NCBI GenBank assembly: GCA_964368875.1
Contig: CAYJDG010000002.1
Location: forward strand, 1-64,000
Origin: CAYJDG01 sp964368875
GTDB taxonomy: Bacteria > Pseudomonadota > Alphaproteobacteria > Micavibrionales > Micavibrionaceae
Reading direction: 5' to 3'
DNA length: 64,000 nt
Part shown: piece after piece, positions 35,490 through 46,600 of the stretch
How the letters are laid out: every line of letters begins with the position of its first letter
Numbering within the stretch: the first letter of the stretch is position 1
The notes under the pieces: generated by a model
The model's input: the letters and a program-made list of their open reading frames with translations, nothing else
The model's database searches: none
Told to the model about the DNA's origin: nothing
Translations under genes and position numbers: made by a program

Positions 35490-36656
35490 TTATTTCGCAG
35501 AGGCAATTTGTGGAGATACCAGCATATTCGGGCGTATCTTCATGATGCCGTCTGTAATCACCTGATCGCCGGGCTCAAGACCGCTCAGAATGACGCGTTG
35601 ACCTTCTACCGAGGTGCCTGGCTCGACCTCGCGGTAAATCACTTTCTGATCTTTGCCGACGACATAGACGAACTTGCGGTCCTGATCAGTGCCGATTGCA
35701 CGCTCAGAAATCATGATGCTCTTGCGCTGATCTGCATTGCCAAGGCGCACACTGACGAACATACCGGGAAGAAGTCTCCCATCTGCGTTATCGAAGTAAG
35801 CACGGGCCCGGACAGTGCCAGTTGTTGGATCGATATGGTTGTCAAAACTCTTGATGAAGCCTGCGTATGTTTTATCTGTCGCGGATTTCAGCACCATCTG
35901 TACGGGGACTTCGGCCTGAGCCTTTTGATCCCGGGCAACACTGTAAATATTCTCTAGATAAGTTTTTTCATCAATTTCAAAATCAGCATAGATCCCCTCG
36001 TTTGACGCAATCGTCGTCAGGACCGGTGCATTTTGGCCTGCCTGAACAAGGTTACCTTGGGTCAGTTCAGCTCGGCTGACGCGCCCGGTAATTGGTGCCT
36101 TGACATAGGCATGATCAAGATCAATCTGTGCCTGATTTAATTGTGCTTGCGCCACACCGACCTGAGCGCGGGCAACTTGCGCATTGTTATTACGCTCATC
36201 ATAAATACGTTTTGAAATTGCATCCGCTTTTACGAGGTCTGAGGCACGCACCAATTCTTTCTCAGCAAATGAAAGCTGGTTTTTAGCCGCCTGCAGGGAG
36301 GCTTGGGCCTGAGCCACACTCGCAGCATAGGGGGCTGGATCGATTACGAATAAAATATCACCTTTATTGACGACCTGACCGTCCTGAAAGCGGATCTCTT
36401 GAAGGCTACCACTCACCTGAGGGCGGATCTCAACGAAGTCGACGGACTGCAAGCGACCGGAGAAATCTTTCCAAAGTCTGATCGACCGTTCTTCCATGAC
36501 TACGACATTCACAGCTGGTGGAGGGGGGGCAGCTGCTGGAGTTGCAGAGCTTGCATCGGCACTATGACTGCGATAAACCAGCCCGCCTGCGGTCAGGATG
36601 CCTACAGATAGAACAGCGCTCAATACAAGCTTGCTGCCGCGTGATACCTTCGCCAT
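35490..36656 (-). CDS. RND efflux periplasmic adaptor (AcrA/MexA-like)
   Basis: The 388-residue membrane-fusion protein has an N-terminal anchor (LVLSAVLSVGILTAGGLVY) and then VEIRPQVSGSLQEIRFQDGQ of the lipoyl-like domain. The alpha hairpin follows (QASLQAAKNQLSFAEKELVR), then YVKAPITGRVSRAELTQGN and a C-terminal beta-barrel. It links the adjacent AcrB-like pump to an outer-membrane channel. The ATG follows AAGGAAAAACC. Transcription most likely starts about 27 bases before the ATG from a consensus promoter covered by an inverted repeat, so the operon is probably under local repression. Confidence 0.93.
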   Translation of the reverse strand: MAKVSRGSKLVLSAVLSVGILTAGGLVYRSHSADASSATPAAAPPPPAVNVVVMEERSIRLWKDFSGRLQSVDFVEIRPQVSGSLQEIRFQDGQVVNKGDILFVIDPAPYAASVAQAQASLQAAKNQLSFAEKELVRASDLVKADAISKRIYDERNNNAQVARAQVGVAQAQLNQAQIDLDHAYVKAPITGRVSRAELTQGNLVQAGQNAPVLTTIASNEGIYADFEIDEKTYLENIYSVARDQKAQAEVPVQMVLKSATDKTYAGFIKSFDNHIDPTTGTVRARAYFDNADGRLLPGMFVSVRLGNADQRKSIMISERAIGTDQDRKFVYVVGKDQKVIYREVEPGTSVEGQRVILSGLEPGDQVITDGIMKIRPNMLVSPQIASAK

Positions 36657-36673
36657 GGTTTTTCCTTATATTC

Positions 36674-36712
36674 ATTATTCAATATTACAATTATATTGAA
36701 CTATTGAATAAT
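36674..36712. promoter_or_regulatory. Inverted-repeat operator over the efflux promoter
   Basis: ATTATTCAATA (36674-36684) and TATTGAATAAT (36702-36712) are perfect inverted repeats 17 bases apart, with an extra TATTGAA at 36694-36700. The array covers the spacer, the -10 box and the start region of the adaptor promoter. This geometry fits a TetR- or MarR-type repressor that blocks RNA polymerase. No such regulator gene lies next to it in the window. Confidence 0.65.
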
Positions 36713-36717
36713 GTCAA
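36690..36717 (-). promoter_or_regulatory. Consensus sigma-70 promoter of the AcrAB-like operon
   Basis: On the minus strand TTGACA and TATAAT, both perfect consensus hexamers, are 16 bases apart, placing the transcript start near 36683 and a leader of about 27 bases. Such a strong promoter for an efflux operon makes sense only if normally repressed, which agrees with the overlapping inverted repeat. Confidence 0.85.
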
Positions 36718-36729
36718 GCACTGTAATTA

Positions 36730-36754
36730 TTTAGGAATTTGGTCTTTTCCTAAA
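36730..36754. repeat. Inverted repeat upstream of the efflux promoter
   Basis: TTTAGGAA-N9-TTCCTAAA lies 13 bases upstream of the -35 box and about 30 bases after the tesA stop codon. It may be a second regulator site or a weak terminator for tesA; there is no T-tract to settle it. Confidence 0.4.
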
Positions 36755-36783
36755 AACCGGATGCCTGAATTAAGGCTAAACCC

Positions 36784-37413
36784 TTAATCTTCAAGGGCCT
36801 CTTTGACGACAGGAAGGATATTTTTGACCATGACCGCCACACCCTGAACATTCGGGTGTACGCCGTCAGCCTGATTTAATTCAGGTTTCATGGCCACATC
36901 CTCGAGAAAGAAGGGATAGAGAGGTACATCGTACTCATCAGCCAGATCAGGGTATATTTTATCAAATTTGCCCTGATAAAAGGGGCCAAGATTGGTTGGA
37001 CTCTTCATTCCAACCAGTAATGTCGGCAACTTTCTAGCCTTAAGTTCTTTAAGAATAGCATCCAGATTTGCTTTGGTGACAGCCGGATCGAGCCCGCGCA
37101 AAAGATCGTTCCCCCCTAAAGCCACTATCACCAACCTCGGCTTTGACTCACCTGAAACCGCCCAATCCAGGCGCGATTTACCGCCGGCGCTGGTATCTCC
37201 GGAAACCCCGGCATTATCGAGCTTCACGTTCAACCCTTCAGCAACCAGCGCTGCCTGCAATTGTGTGACGAAATCCTGTCCGCTTTGCAGTCCATAGCCG
37301 GCTGTCAGACTGTCCCCAAGCACGACGATGCGCTGAGGGGCATTCTCAGCTGCGCGGGATGGGGCAGAAAACATCATCAAAACTGCAAAAAACATTAAAA
37401 GCCGCATTGCCAT
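36784..37413 (-). CDS. tesA: SGNH arylesterase / thioesterase I (TesA-like)
   Basis: The 209-residue enzyme hydrolyses esters or acyl thioesters in the periplasm. It has a signal peptide (MRLLMFFAVLMMFSAPSRA) and the SGNH blocks: GDSLTAGYG with Ser35, the Gly of NAGVSGDTS, GGNDLLRG with Asn, and DGVHPN with Asp and His. I use the ATG at 37413. The longer frame to 37563 would run into the divergent ABC gene and add non-signal sequence. Placement back to back with an ABC ATPase and FtsX-type permease mirrors the tesA-ybbA-ybbP arrangement of enterobacteria. Confidence 0.9.
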   Translation of the reverse strand: MAMRLLMFFAVLMMFSAPSRAAENAPQRIVVLGDSLTAGYGLQSGQDFVTQLQAALVAEGLNVKLDNAGVSGDTSAGGKSRLDWAVSGESKPRLVIVALGGNDLLRGLDPAVTKANLDAILKELKARKLPTLLVGMKSPTNLGPFYQGKFDKIYPDLADEYDVPLYPFFLEDVAMKPELNQADGVHPNVQGVAVMVKNILPVVKEALED

Positions 37414-37457
37414 ACCATCCCAGAGCCTTATTCTAATTGAGTAAAATATTAATATAG

Positions 37458-38150
37458 ATGCATAAAAAGATTGAACCAGCCCCCATGTTATTAAGTCTGG
37501 ATAATATACATTTGACCATGACCGGCTCTGCCGGGCCCGTGCAGATCCTGAAAGGCGTTTCATTCGACTTCCCCCAGGGTAAATCTATCGCCATTGTCGG
37601 GCCTTCCGGATCTGGAAAAACCTCCCTGCTGATGATCTGCGCCGGGCTTTTAAAGGCAACGAGCGGCGGTATCACTTTCAAAGGGGAACAAATAAGCCAT
37701 CTCAGTGAAGACTCTCTTTCAACCATTCGTCGCGACCATATGGGAATTGTCTTCCAGAGCTTTCACCTGATCCCTACCATGACCGCGCTTGAAAACGTCG
37801 CAATCCCGATGGAGCTTGCCGGACTAAAGGATGCAGCAGAGCGGGCCGCAGCCATGCTTGCGAGCGTCCAGCTGTCTCATCGGCTGACACATTATCCGGC
37901 GCAATTGTCCGGTGGCGAGCAGCAACGCGTCGCGATTGCCCGCGCTCTCGCCATGAACCCAAGCCTGATTCTGGCAGATGAGCCCACCGGCAATCTTGAC
38001 CAGGAAACCGGTAAAACCATCATGAAGCTGCTCTTTGATCGTGTCGCCTCACAGAATGCGACCCTTGCGCTTATAACCCATGATCCCGTTCTGGCGTCCG
38101 CCTGCGATATTCAAATTCATATTCAGGATGGAAGGGTCGTTGCAGCATGA
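37458..38150 (+). CDS. ybbA: ABC transporter ATP-binding protein (YbbA/LolD-like)
   Basis: The 230-residue ATPase has Walker A GPSGSGKTS, Q-loop VFQSFHLIPT, signature LSGGEQQR, Walker B LILADEPTGNLD and H-loop ITHD, the MacB/LolD/YbbA subtype. It energises the large FtsX-type permease encoded immediately downstream with a 4-base overlap (ATGA). Substrate is not known; lipid or lipoprotein handling is suspected for this group. An internal ATG nine codons in is an equally good start. It is divergent from tesA across 44 bases. Confidence 0.92.
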   Translation: MHKKIEPAPMLLSLDNIHLTMTGSAGPVQILKGVSFDFPQGKSIAIVGPSGSGKTSLLMICAGLLKATSGGITFKGEQISHLSEDSLSTIRRDHMGIVFQSFHLIPTMTALENVAIPMELAGLKDAAERAAAMLASVQLSHRLTHYPAQLSGGEQQRVAIARALAMNPSLILADEPTGNLDQETGKTIMKLLFDRVASQNATLALITHDPVLASACDIQIHIQDGRVVAA

Positions 38151-40654
38151 TGCTCGCGCTGCGCTACGCCCTCAGGGATTTACGGGGCGCGCTTTCCTCC
38201 TTTCGCATCGTTCTTCTTTGCCTGACCCTTGGGATTGCTGCTATTTCGGCAGTCCAGCTGACCAGCCACAACGTTCTCGACGGAATTGAGAAGAATGGCC
38301 GTGCGTTGCTGGGTGGCGATCTGGTCATTCGCAATATCTATTCTCCCGCTACCCCTGATCTTAAAAAATGGCTGGCAGACCGAAACGCGGTCATGACCGA
38401 AACCATCGAAGCGCGTGTCATGCTCGCCAATGAGCGAACCGCAGATAATACTTTGGTCGAACTGAAAGCCGTAGCGAATGCCTATCCCTTGATTGGAGAG
38501 GTTACAACGGATCAACACCAAGACATGCATACCCTTCTCGCCGGTCAGGGTGTACTGCTCGATCCTTCCCTGCGCGCGCGACTGGCAGTTGAAATCGGAG
38601 ATCAAGTGCGGCTTGGCGCAGCCCTATTCACAGTAAAGGGCTTTATAGAGAAAGAACCGGATCGTATGGGAGGCTCCCGGTTCGGGATCGCCCCACGTGC
38701 GATGATCGCGGCAGAAAATATCGAAAAAACTGGACTGCTGTTGCCGGGAAGCATGATTTATTATCATCTGCGCGCCAAACTTCCTGACGGTAGTGATCCC
38801 TCCACAATCAGAGAGGCACTTAATGCGGCTTATCCTGATGCAACATGGAAAATAACTGATACCAATGATGCGGCCCCATCAGTCACCCGCTTTATTGATC
38901 GCCTGATGATGTTTCTGACACTGGTAGGCCTATCTGCTTTACTTATTGGCGGCCTCGGGATTGGCAATGGCGTCCGGGCCCATCTTGAGAGCCGCATGAA
39001 GACAATCGCCATTCTCAAAACGCTTGGAGCCCCCATACGATTGATTGAGAGTATTTATGCGATCCAAATCCTAATCGTCTCTGCCTGTGGTACAGGTTTG
39101 GGCCTGATGGTAGGCGCTGCCCTACCCTATATTGCCGCGCCTTACCTGTCACAGATCCTGCCTTTCGAGGTTCAGCCACAAATCCTTTTATCTGGTATGA
39201 TCATCCCCTTGTTATTTGGCTTTTTAGTAAGCTTAACTTTTACAGCCTGGCCTCTGGGGCAGGCTGTATCGACATCGCCGCTGGAACTCTTTCGTGTTGC
39301 GACATCTACTCTGAAAGGCAGCCCTGCAAAATATTACCAGACGCTTACCGCCATTTTGGTAAGTCTGCTAGCTGGACTAGCCATCGTCTCATCTAGAGAT
39401 ACGGGCTTTGCAATATGGTTCATCAACGGTGCCATCGCCTCACTCATCGTTTTCTGGACTATTGGCTGGCTGATCTCTTATCTGGCAGGTCGTTTGCCAG
39501 CCCCTCACAAGCCAGCTATGCGCCTCGGCCTGCGTAATTTGTATCGACCTGGCAACGCGACTGCCAATACATTGATATCCCTTGGGCTGGGATTGACTGT
39601 GATGATCTCGGTGACCTTGATCGAGGTAAATCTGCGCGAAGGCATCGCGCAGAATTTACCAAAAGATGCACCGTCATTTTTCTTTCTTGATATTCAGGGC
39701 GACCAGAAAGAAGGATTTGAAAAATTACTTGCTGCCCAGCCGACGGCCAATACACTGAAATTTTCTGCAAACTTGCGGGGGCGTATTGTCAGTGTCAACG
39801 GCATCCCTGCCGCCGAGGCTCTTGTCGATCAGTCGGAAAGCTGGCTTCTGCAGAATGATCGTGGCTTTACGTATACTGATAAACTGCCCGCCCATTCTGA
39901 AATAACGTCGGGTGAATGGTGGCCTGAAAATTATAAAGGACCCCCGCTGATTTCAGTCGTCGAAGATGTCGAACGTGGTTTTAATGTCAAACCTGGAGAT
40001 AAAATCACCGTCAATATTCTGGGACGGGATATCACAGCAAAAATCGCCAATGTTCGTTCAGTGAACTGGATGAACATGACCATCAACTACGCTATAACTT
40101 TTGCGCCCGGCGTGCTTGAGGCAGCGCCACATAGCTGGCTGGCGACTGTAGTTGCCGATCCTGATGCAGAAACCGCGATCCAGCGCGCTATGGGTAAAGC
40201 CTATCCGAATGTTACGATGATCCGCCTGACTGAATCAATTCAAGCCGCAGGTGATATTCTTGGAAAAATTGCAACCGCCGTACAGGTCACTGCGCTTGTC
40301 GCGATCCTAACCGGAATTTTGGTACTCTCTGGTAGTTTGGCTGCAACCCGCACCCAGCGATTATATGATGTAGTTATCCTGAAGGTGCTTGGGATCCATA
40401 ACCGTACTTTGATGCAAGGGTTCTTGCTGGAATTCGGCCTGCTTGGACTTGTTGCCGGGGGATTATCATTGATTCTTGGCAGCGTTATTTCCTGGGCCGT
40501 CCTAAAATTCTTGATGAATCTTGGGTGGAGTTTTTATTTAGGCCCCGCGCTGCTTACAGGAAGCGCAGGCATCCTTTTAACATTGTTAATCGGCTGGATA
40601 ATTACAGGCAGAATTCTGTCGACACCTGCGGCTGCTCATCTGCGTAACGAGTAA
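38147..40654 (+). CDS. ybbP: FtsX/YbbP-type ABC permease
   Basis: The 835-residue membrane protein has an N-terminal membrane segment after RYALRDLRGALSSFRIVLLC, a large extracytoplasmic domain, and central helices around MFLTLVGLSALLIGGLGIGN. A second soluble domain and four C-terminal helices follow. This two-FtsX-unit layout and length are those of YbbP. It forms the membrane part of the transporter with the preceding ATPase. Its stop codon is 7 bases from the end of the converging adhesin gene. Confidence 0.9.
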   Translation: MMLALRYALRDLRGALSSFRIVLLCLTLGIAAISAVQLTSHNVLDGIEKNGRALLGGDLVIRNIYSPATPDLKKWLADRNAVMTETIEARVMLANERTADNTLVELKAVANAYPLIGEVTTDQHQDMHTLLAGQGVLLDPSLRARLAVEIGDQVRLGAALFTVKGFIEKEPDRMGGSRFGIAPRAMIAAENIEKTGLLLPGSMIYYHLRAKLPDGSDPSTIREALNAAYPDATWKITDTNDAAPSVTRFIDRLMMFLTLVGLSALLIGGLGIGNGVRAHLESRMKTIAILKTLGAPIRLIESIYAIQILIVSACGTGLGLMVGAALPYIAAPYLSQILPFEVQPQILLSGMIIPLLFGFLVSLTFTAWPLGQAVSTSPLELFRVATSTLKGSPAKYYQTLTAILVSLLAGLAIVSSRDTGFAIWFINGAIASLIVFWTIGWLISYLAGRLPAPHKPAMRLGLRNLYRPGNATANTLISLGLGLTVMISVTLIEVNLREGIAQNLPKDAPSFFFLDIQGDQKEGFEKLLAAQPTANTLKFSANLRGRIVSVNGIPAAEALVDQSESWLLQNDRGFTYTDKLPAHSEITSGEWWPENYKGPPLISVVEDVERGFNVKPGDKITVNILGRDITAKIANVRSVNWMNMTINYAITFAPGVLEAAPHSWLATVVADPDAETAIQRAMGKAYPNVTMIRLTESIQAAGDILGKIATAVQVTALVAILTGILVLSGSLAATRTQRLYDVVILKVLGIHNRTLMQGFLLEFGLLGLVAGGLSLILGSVISWAVLKFLMNLGWSFYLGPALLTGSAGILLTLLIGWIITGRILSTPAAAHLRNE

Positions 40655-40661
40655 GCAATAT

Positions 40662-43600
40662 TTATGAATTCATGAGGGCGGCGCGCAGTCTGGCTTGACG
40701 CTGTTCATGATAGGTCAGAACATCCACAAATTGCCGATCAATTGTATTCTCGGGTAACACACGATCCGGCTGGTCTTGCGCAGCTTCAACAGAACCATCA
40801 TGCTCAGCCTCAGCATCCTGAGCGGCATTTTCTTTTAGTTGCTCAAAGAATTTAATTGCTTCGCGCAAATTCGTAAAGCGGTCAGGTGTAATGAAATCCT
40901 GATCGGCAACCCCCGAGCCCTGGGCCAAGAAATCATTCATATCCCCTAAGAGATGGTCATTCAACCTGCCGGTCTCAGCATTCTCGAGCAAGTCATGTGT
41001 GAGATCACGTATCTCAAAGGTCATATTCTCGCGCAAGATCTGATGGAAATTACCAAGACCATAAAAAGCAAGTGCCTGACCTGCTTCGCCACCCTGAAGT
41101 AATGCGCGGATCAAACTGGTGGCCCTGATCTCACCTTCATCTTGCGGCGCAGGCGGCGTCAGTACAATTGGCGGATTAACCGCTGGCGGAGGGGTGAAGG
41201 TATCAACCTGATCATTCACGTAGATTGTGAAATTTTTATCGAAGGTGCCGCCACGCCCGTCATCCGTACGAATGACGATGTCAAAAGTCTGATGCAGTTC
41301 ATAATCGATATCACCAAATGTCCTGATTTCGTTACCAACCAGTACAAATTTATTATAGGGGTCGCTCACTATACTATAGGTATGTGTGTCAGTCGGATCT
41401 TCATCGATGGTAGACAACAACCCGATCGGTGTATCCAGAGGCGAGTTCTCAGTAATACGGTCATAAGAGAGTGCAATGTCTGCAGGAACATCATTAATAT
41501 CAGTGATCGTAACCCCAACGGTCTGTTCGGCATAAAGGGCCCCTGTACCATTATCGGTTACACGCACCACGAGGCTGTAAGAATTTACATTTTCATAGTT
41601 TGGCGACCCTGCGAATGTAATCACCCCGGTTGCGGAGTTGATCGCAAACATGCCGCCCGTATTTCCAGACTGGATCGTGTAGGTTAGGGTCTGCCCTGCA
41701 TCCTGATCCGTTGCGGCCATGGTCGTCAGAACTGTTCCTGCCGGCACGTTCTCAGGAACTGTAAATGGACCCGCGGCATTGAGAACAGGGACTTCGTTCA
41801 GATCATTGATCGCAATGCTGACGGTTTGTTCGGCATATAAACTGCCTGGCCCATTATCAGTGACGCGCACGACCAGATTATAAGAGTTTACAGTTTCGTA
41901 ATCAGGCGACCCTGTAAAAGTAATCTCGCCCGTCACAGAGTCGATCGCAAACATACCGCCAGTATTACCTGACTGTATTGAATAGGTCAGGGTTTGCGCC
42001 GTATCCTGATCCGCTGCGCTCATGGTGGTGACGGTCGTTCCTGCGGCTATATTCTCATTGAAGTTAAAAGGCCCCGCAGGCGAGAGAACTGGCACTTCAT
42101 TCAAGTCGCTTATGTTGATAACAACCACGGTGTTGTCAAAGAGACCTGCCGTATCTTCTACGTGCAAGTTAAGAGTATAAGAACTTGCCGCCTCATAGTT
42201 GATAGGCCCGGTTACAGTGATCTCACCTGTTGCTGAGTTGATCGCAAAGAGCCCGGCACCCGAACCACCAGTAACCGTAAAAGTTTTGACATCGCCGATA
42301 TCCGGGTCGGACGCGTGTGCGAAGCCAACGCTTGAGCCGATCGCGATATTTTCAGGTATTGTAAATGGGCCGTTTTGCAATCCAGCGAGGAGCGACGCCC
42401 CTTCCCATTCTATGACATAGCTGTTGCTGGCGGCGCCGATATCATCCCACATCCCGCCCACATACATCCGGGCATAATCTTGATTGCCTCCGGAATCATT
42501 TGGCTCACCCGGCGACCAGTTCGCATAAAACCCACCCTGTGCCGAACCCCCGGCCCCACCTAACCAGAACATTTGACCAGCGTCTGGGCCGTCAACATAA
42601 CGCCATTCGCCCTCAACGCCAGTGTCCGCGCCATTCAGCCAGCTGACACTGGTGATCAACGAGCCAATATAGGCGTTTTCGGCAGCAGAATTGATCTGCA
42701 CGAGATGCCCCGCCTGACCAAGCACATTTGAAGAGGCGGCGGCAGCCTGTGCAGCTGCGAAAGTAGTTGCAGAGGAAACATACCGATAAAAATTTCCGGT
42801 CGCGGCATTATAGCTTAAGGTCGGATCACTGTTCAGAACCGATTGGACAGGGTCAAATGTCGGAGCTTCATTCAGATCATTGATGGTAATAACGACAGTT
42901 TTCTGATCAAACAAAGATCCAGTGCCGTTATCGGTTGCACGAATAACCAGCGTATAGGTGCCGGCAAGCTCATAATTAGGCGATACTGCAAAAGTAAGCG
43001 CTCCGGTAGCACTGTTTAGATTGAGAATGCCCGCAGCATTGCCAGACTGAATGCTATAGGTGAGTGTCTGGCCAACATCCTGATCAGAGGCTGACATGGT
43101 AGTAATCAGCGTTCCGGCAGCGATATTCTCGTTAAAATTAAATGGCCCCGCCGCAGCGAGTATTGGAGCTTCATTCAGATCCGCAATATTGATCGTGACG
43201 GTGGTCGTATCGAACAGTCCACCAACATCCTGTACTCGCAAATTCAAGGTATAGCTGCTGGCAGCTTCATAATTAAGGGCACCAGTTGTAGTGATTGCTC
43301 CGGTCACCGCATTGATTGAAAAGAGACCGGCGCCTGACCCCCCGGTAATTGAGAAGGTGCGCGTGTCACCTACATCTGGATCTGAAGCATGAGCCGAGCC
43401 CACACTTGAGCCAATGGCAGAATTTTCAGCAATTGTATATGGGCCGTTCTGCAACGGAGCCAGCAATGCGGCCCCTTCCCATTCGATAATATAACCATAG
43501 TTTCCAGCAACGCTGATATCATTCCAGCGCCCGCTTGTCAGAAGCTGCACACCATCTTCATTGGCACTGTTATTAGGCTCTCCGCCGTTCCAGTTGCTAT

Positions 43601-46600
43601 AGAATCCACCTTGCGCGCTACCGGCCGCCGTGCCTAGCCAGAACATCTGACCCGCATTTGGTCCGCTCATATAACGCCATTCACCCTCAACTGCCGTATC
43701 CGATCCATCTATCCAGGTTGAAGCTGTAATAAAACTGGTCAAAAATGTATTCTCAACGGCAGAGTCAATCTGGACAAGATGTCCCGCCTGCCCGTTGATC
43801 ATCGCAGCTGCAGATGCGGCCTGAGCCCCCGCAAGGTTGGTAGTAGCCGTGACATAGCGGTAAAAATTTCCAGTCGTGGCATTATAGCGTAGCGCGGGGT
43901 CAGCATTGAGGATCGCCTGAACCGGATCGAATGAAGGTGATTCATTTAAGTTATTGATGGTAATATTCACCGTCTGCTGGCTAAACAGCGAGCCAGTGCC
44001 ATTGTCTGTCGCGCGAATAACCAGACTATATGATGTGGCAAGCTCATAATTAGGTGACGCCGCAAAACTTAGCAGGCCGGTCGCAGCATTGATGGTAAAG
44101 ACTCCCAAGCCGTTTCCGGATTGAATACTATAGCTCAGAGTCTGCCCGCCATCGGGATCTGTTGCCGCCATCGTCGTGACAGCCGTCCCAATAGCTACAT
44201 TTTCATTAAAGTTAAACGGGCCAGCAGGATTCAAAGACGGCGTTTCATTTACATCATTGATGGTAATCGCAACTGTCTGCTCAGTATAGAGCGAACCAAG
44301 TCCGTTGTCGGTTGCACGAATTACCAAATTATATGCATTCACGACTTCATAGTTTGGTGACCCTGCAAATGTCAGTGCGCCAGTTGCGGCGTTGATCGTA
44401 AACATGCCGCCAGTATTACCAGATTGAATAGTGTAAGTTGTCGTCTGGCCCACGTCCTGCTCGACCGCCGTCATCGTCGTGACAGCGGTACCCGCTGCAA
44501 TATTTTCATTGAATGCAAAAGGTCCTGCCGGAGCAAGTATGGGGGCTTCATTCAAATCATTGATTGAGATCGCGACAGTTTGCTCTGCATAAAGTGCTCC
44601 GGCCCCGTTATCGGTTACACGAATAACAAGACTGTACGCATTTGCCAGCTCATAATCCGGCGAGCCCGCAAACGTGATCTGGCCAGTTGTAGAATTGATT
44701 GCAAAGATACTTCCGGTGTTACCTGATTGGATCGTATAGGTGAGGGTCTGGCCTACGTCCTGATCACTCCCGGCCATCGTTGTAACAACTGATCCGGCGG
44801 CGATATTTTCGTTGAAGTTGAAAGGGCCAGCTGCACCAAGTACAGGCGCTTCGTTCACATTAGCCACATTTACAGTTACGGTGACTGTATCAAACAATCC
44901 CGCCGTATCCTGCACACGGAGATTTAGGGTGTAGGAGCTTGCGGCCTCGTAGTCGATTGCTCCTGCTGTGGTGATTTCTCCAGTCGATGCATTGATAGTG
45001 AAAAGCCCAGAGCCTGTTCCACCGGTGATGCTAAAGGTCTTGGTATCCGGGACATCGGGATCGGACGCGTGCGCAAAGCCAACGCTTGTACCAATCGACG
45101 TATTCTCTGTTACGCTATACGGACCGTTTTGCAGAGGCGCCATGAGTGTCGCGCCATCCCACTCGATCACATAGGTGTATCCAGTCGCGACAGGAGCATC
45201 GTTCCACAAACCTCCGGTTAGCATCTGCAGCCCATCTTCATTACCGCTGTTATCAGGCTGGGTACCGCTCCAGTTGGTATATAAACCGTTCTGGGGTGTC
45301 CCTGCAGGCCCACCCGACCAGAAGGCTACGCCGCCATTTGGTCCACTGCCAAAAATCCAGATGCCTTCCGTAGCGATATCGTCACCGTCCATCCAGCTGG
45401 AAGAGGTTATCATGCTCGCCACGAATGCGTTTTCAGCCGCACTCTCAACCGTCACAAGATGTCCTGATACGCCGTTTAAAACGGCCAGACCAGCCGCGGT
45501 TCTGGCACCAGAGAGGCTGGCGGTGGTCGTAATATATTTATAAAAATTACCAGTGGCAGCGCTGTATCTCAGTGCCGGATCAAGATTGAGGATAGCCTGT
45601 GAAGGAACGAATGAAGGGGCTTCATTCACGTTACTCACATTAATCGTGACGTTTCTGCTGCTATTAAGAGCGCCAAAGCCATTATCAGTCGCGCGAATTG
45701 TCAGCGTATGGGTGTTGACTGTTTCATAATCAAGATAAGTGTTATTGAGAATGCGGATCGCTCCAGTCGCGGAATTGATCGCAAAAATTCCAAGATTATT
45801 CCCGGCTGTAATCGAATACGTGATCGTATTTGATTCCGCATCTGTTGCAGTGACAGTCCCAACAACTGCGTTGACTGCTGAATTTTCGGCAATCGTAAAC
45901 GGTCCCGTCGCCGGAATTACCGGAGCTGTATTCTCTGGGATGTTTATGACATTGATCGTAATCAGCTCAGAGTCGCTGCGCACTGGTGTGCCGTTGTCGG
46001 TAACCTGAACATTTAGCGTATAGGTCGGCGTAGTTTCATAATCAAGTAACGAAGAGTTCAGAACGGTGATCACCCCGGTTGCTGAGTTGATCGAAAAGAC
46101 ACCTGCACCCGTTCCTCCGATAATGCTATAGGTCAAAGTATCGGCTACATCGAGATCTGTAGCTGTTACCTGACCAACGACCGCCGCATTCGGGGAATTC
46201 TCTGCAATTTGTAGCGGCCCTGGGACGCCAGTATTTTTAACTTCATAGATGCTGAGATTATCTACCCCCCAAGATTCATCTGAAATTGCCTGATCAAGGG
46301 TAGAACTGAACCCAACTTTCAAGGAGGCGGCAGCTGCATTACTAATCGTCATCGTAAATCGATAACTTTGATCATTAAAACTGCTAGAAAATGCAAAGTT
46401 GGTATTGAGTTGTGTTAGCTCCTGCACTGTCCATGAGACAGCCCCGCTGGAGCCGTCGGCAGGTGTGTTAAAGGAGCTTTGGATAAATGAGCCGCTATAA
46501 ACCGCTACATCATTAATAAAAACCCGGAAACTTTCACCGTCCCAGCTGTCGATTTCGTAGAAATCAAAATTGAGTACTGAGTAATCTTGCGTGCCGCTCA

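Noticed and set aside
37414..37563. Longer start for the TesA-like protein
   Set aside because: It would overlap the divergent ABC ATPase gene and hide the clear signal peptide at 37413.
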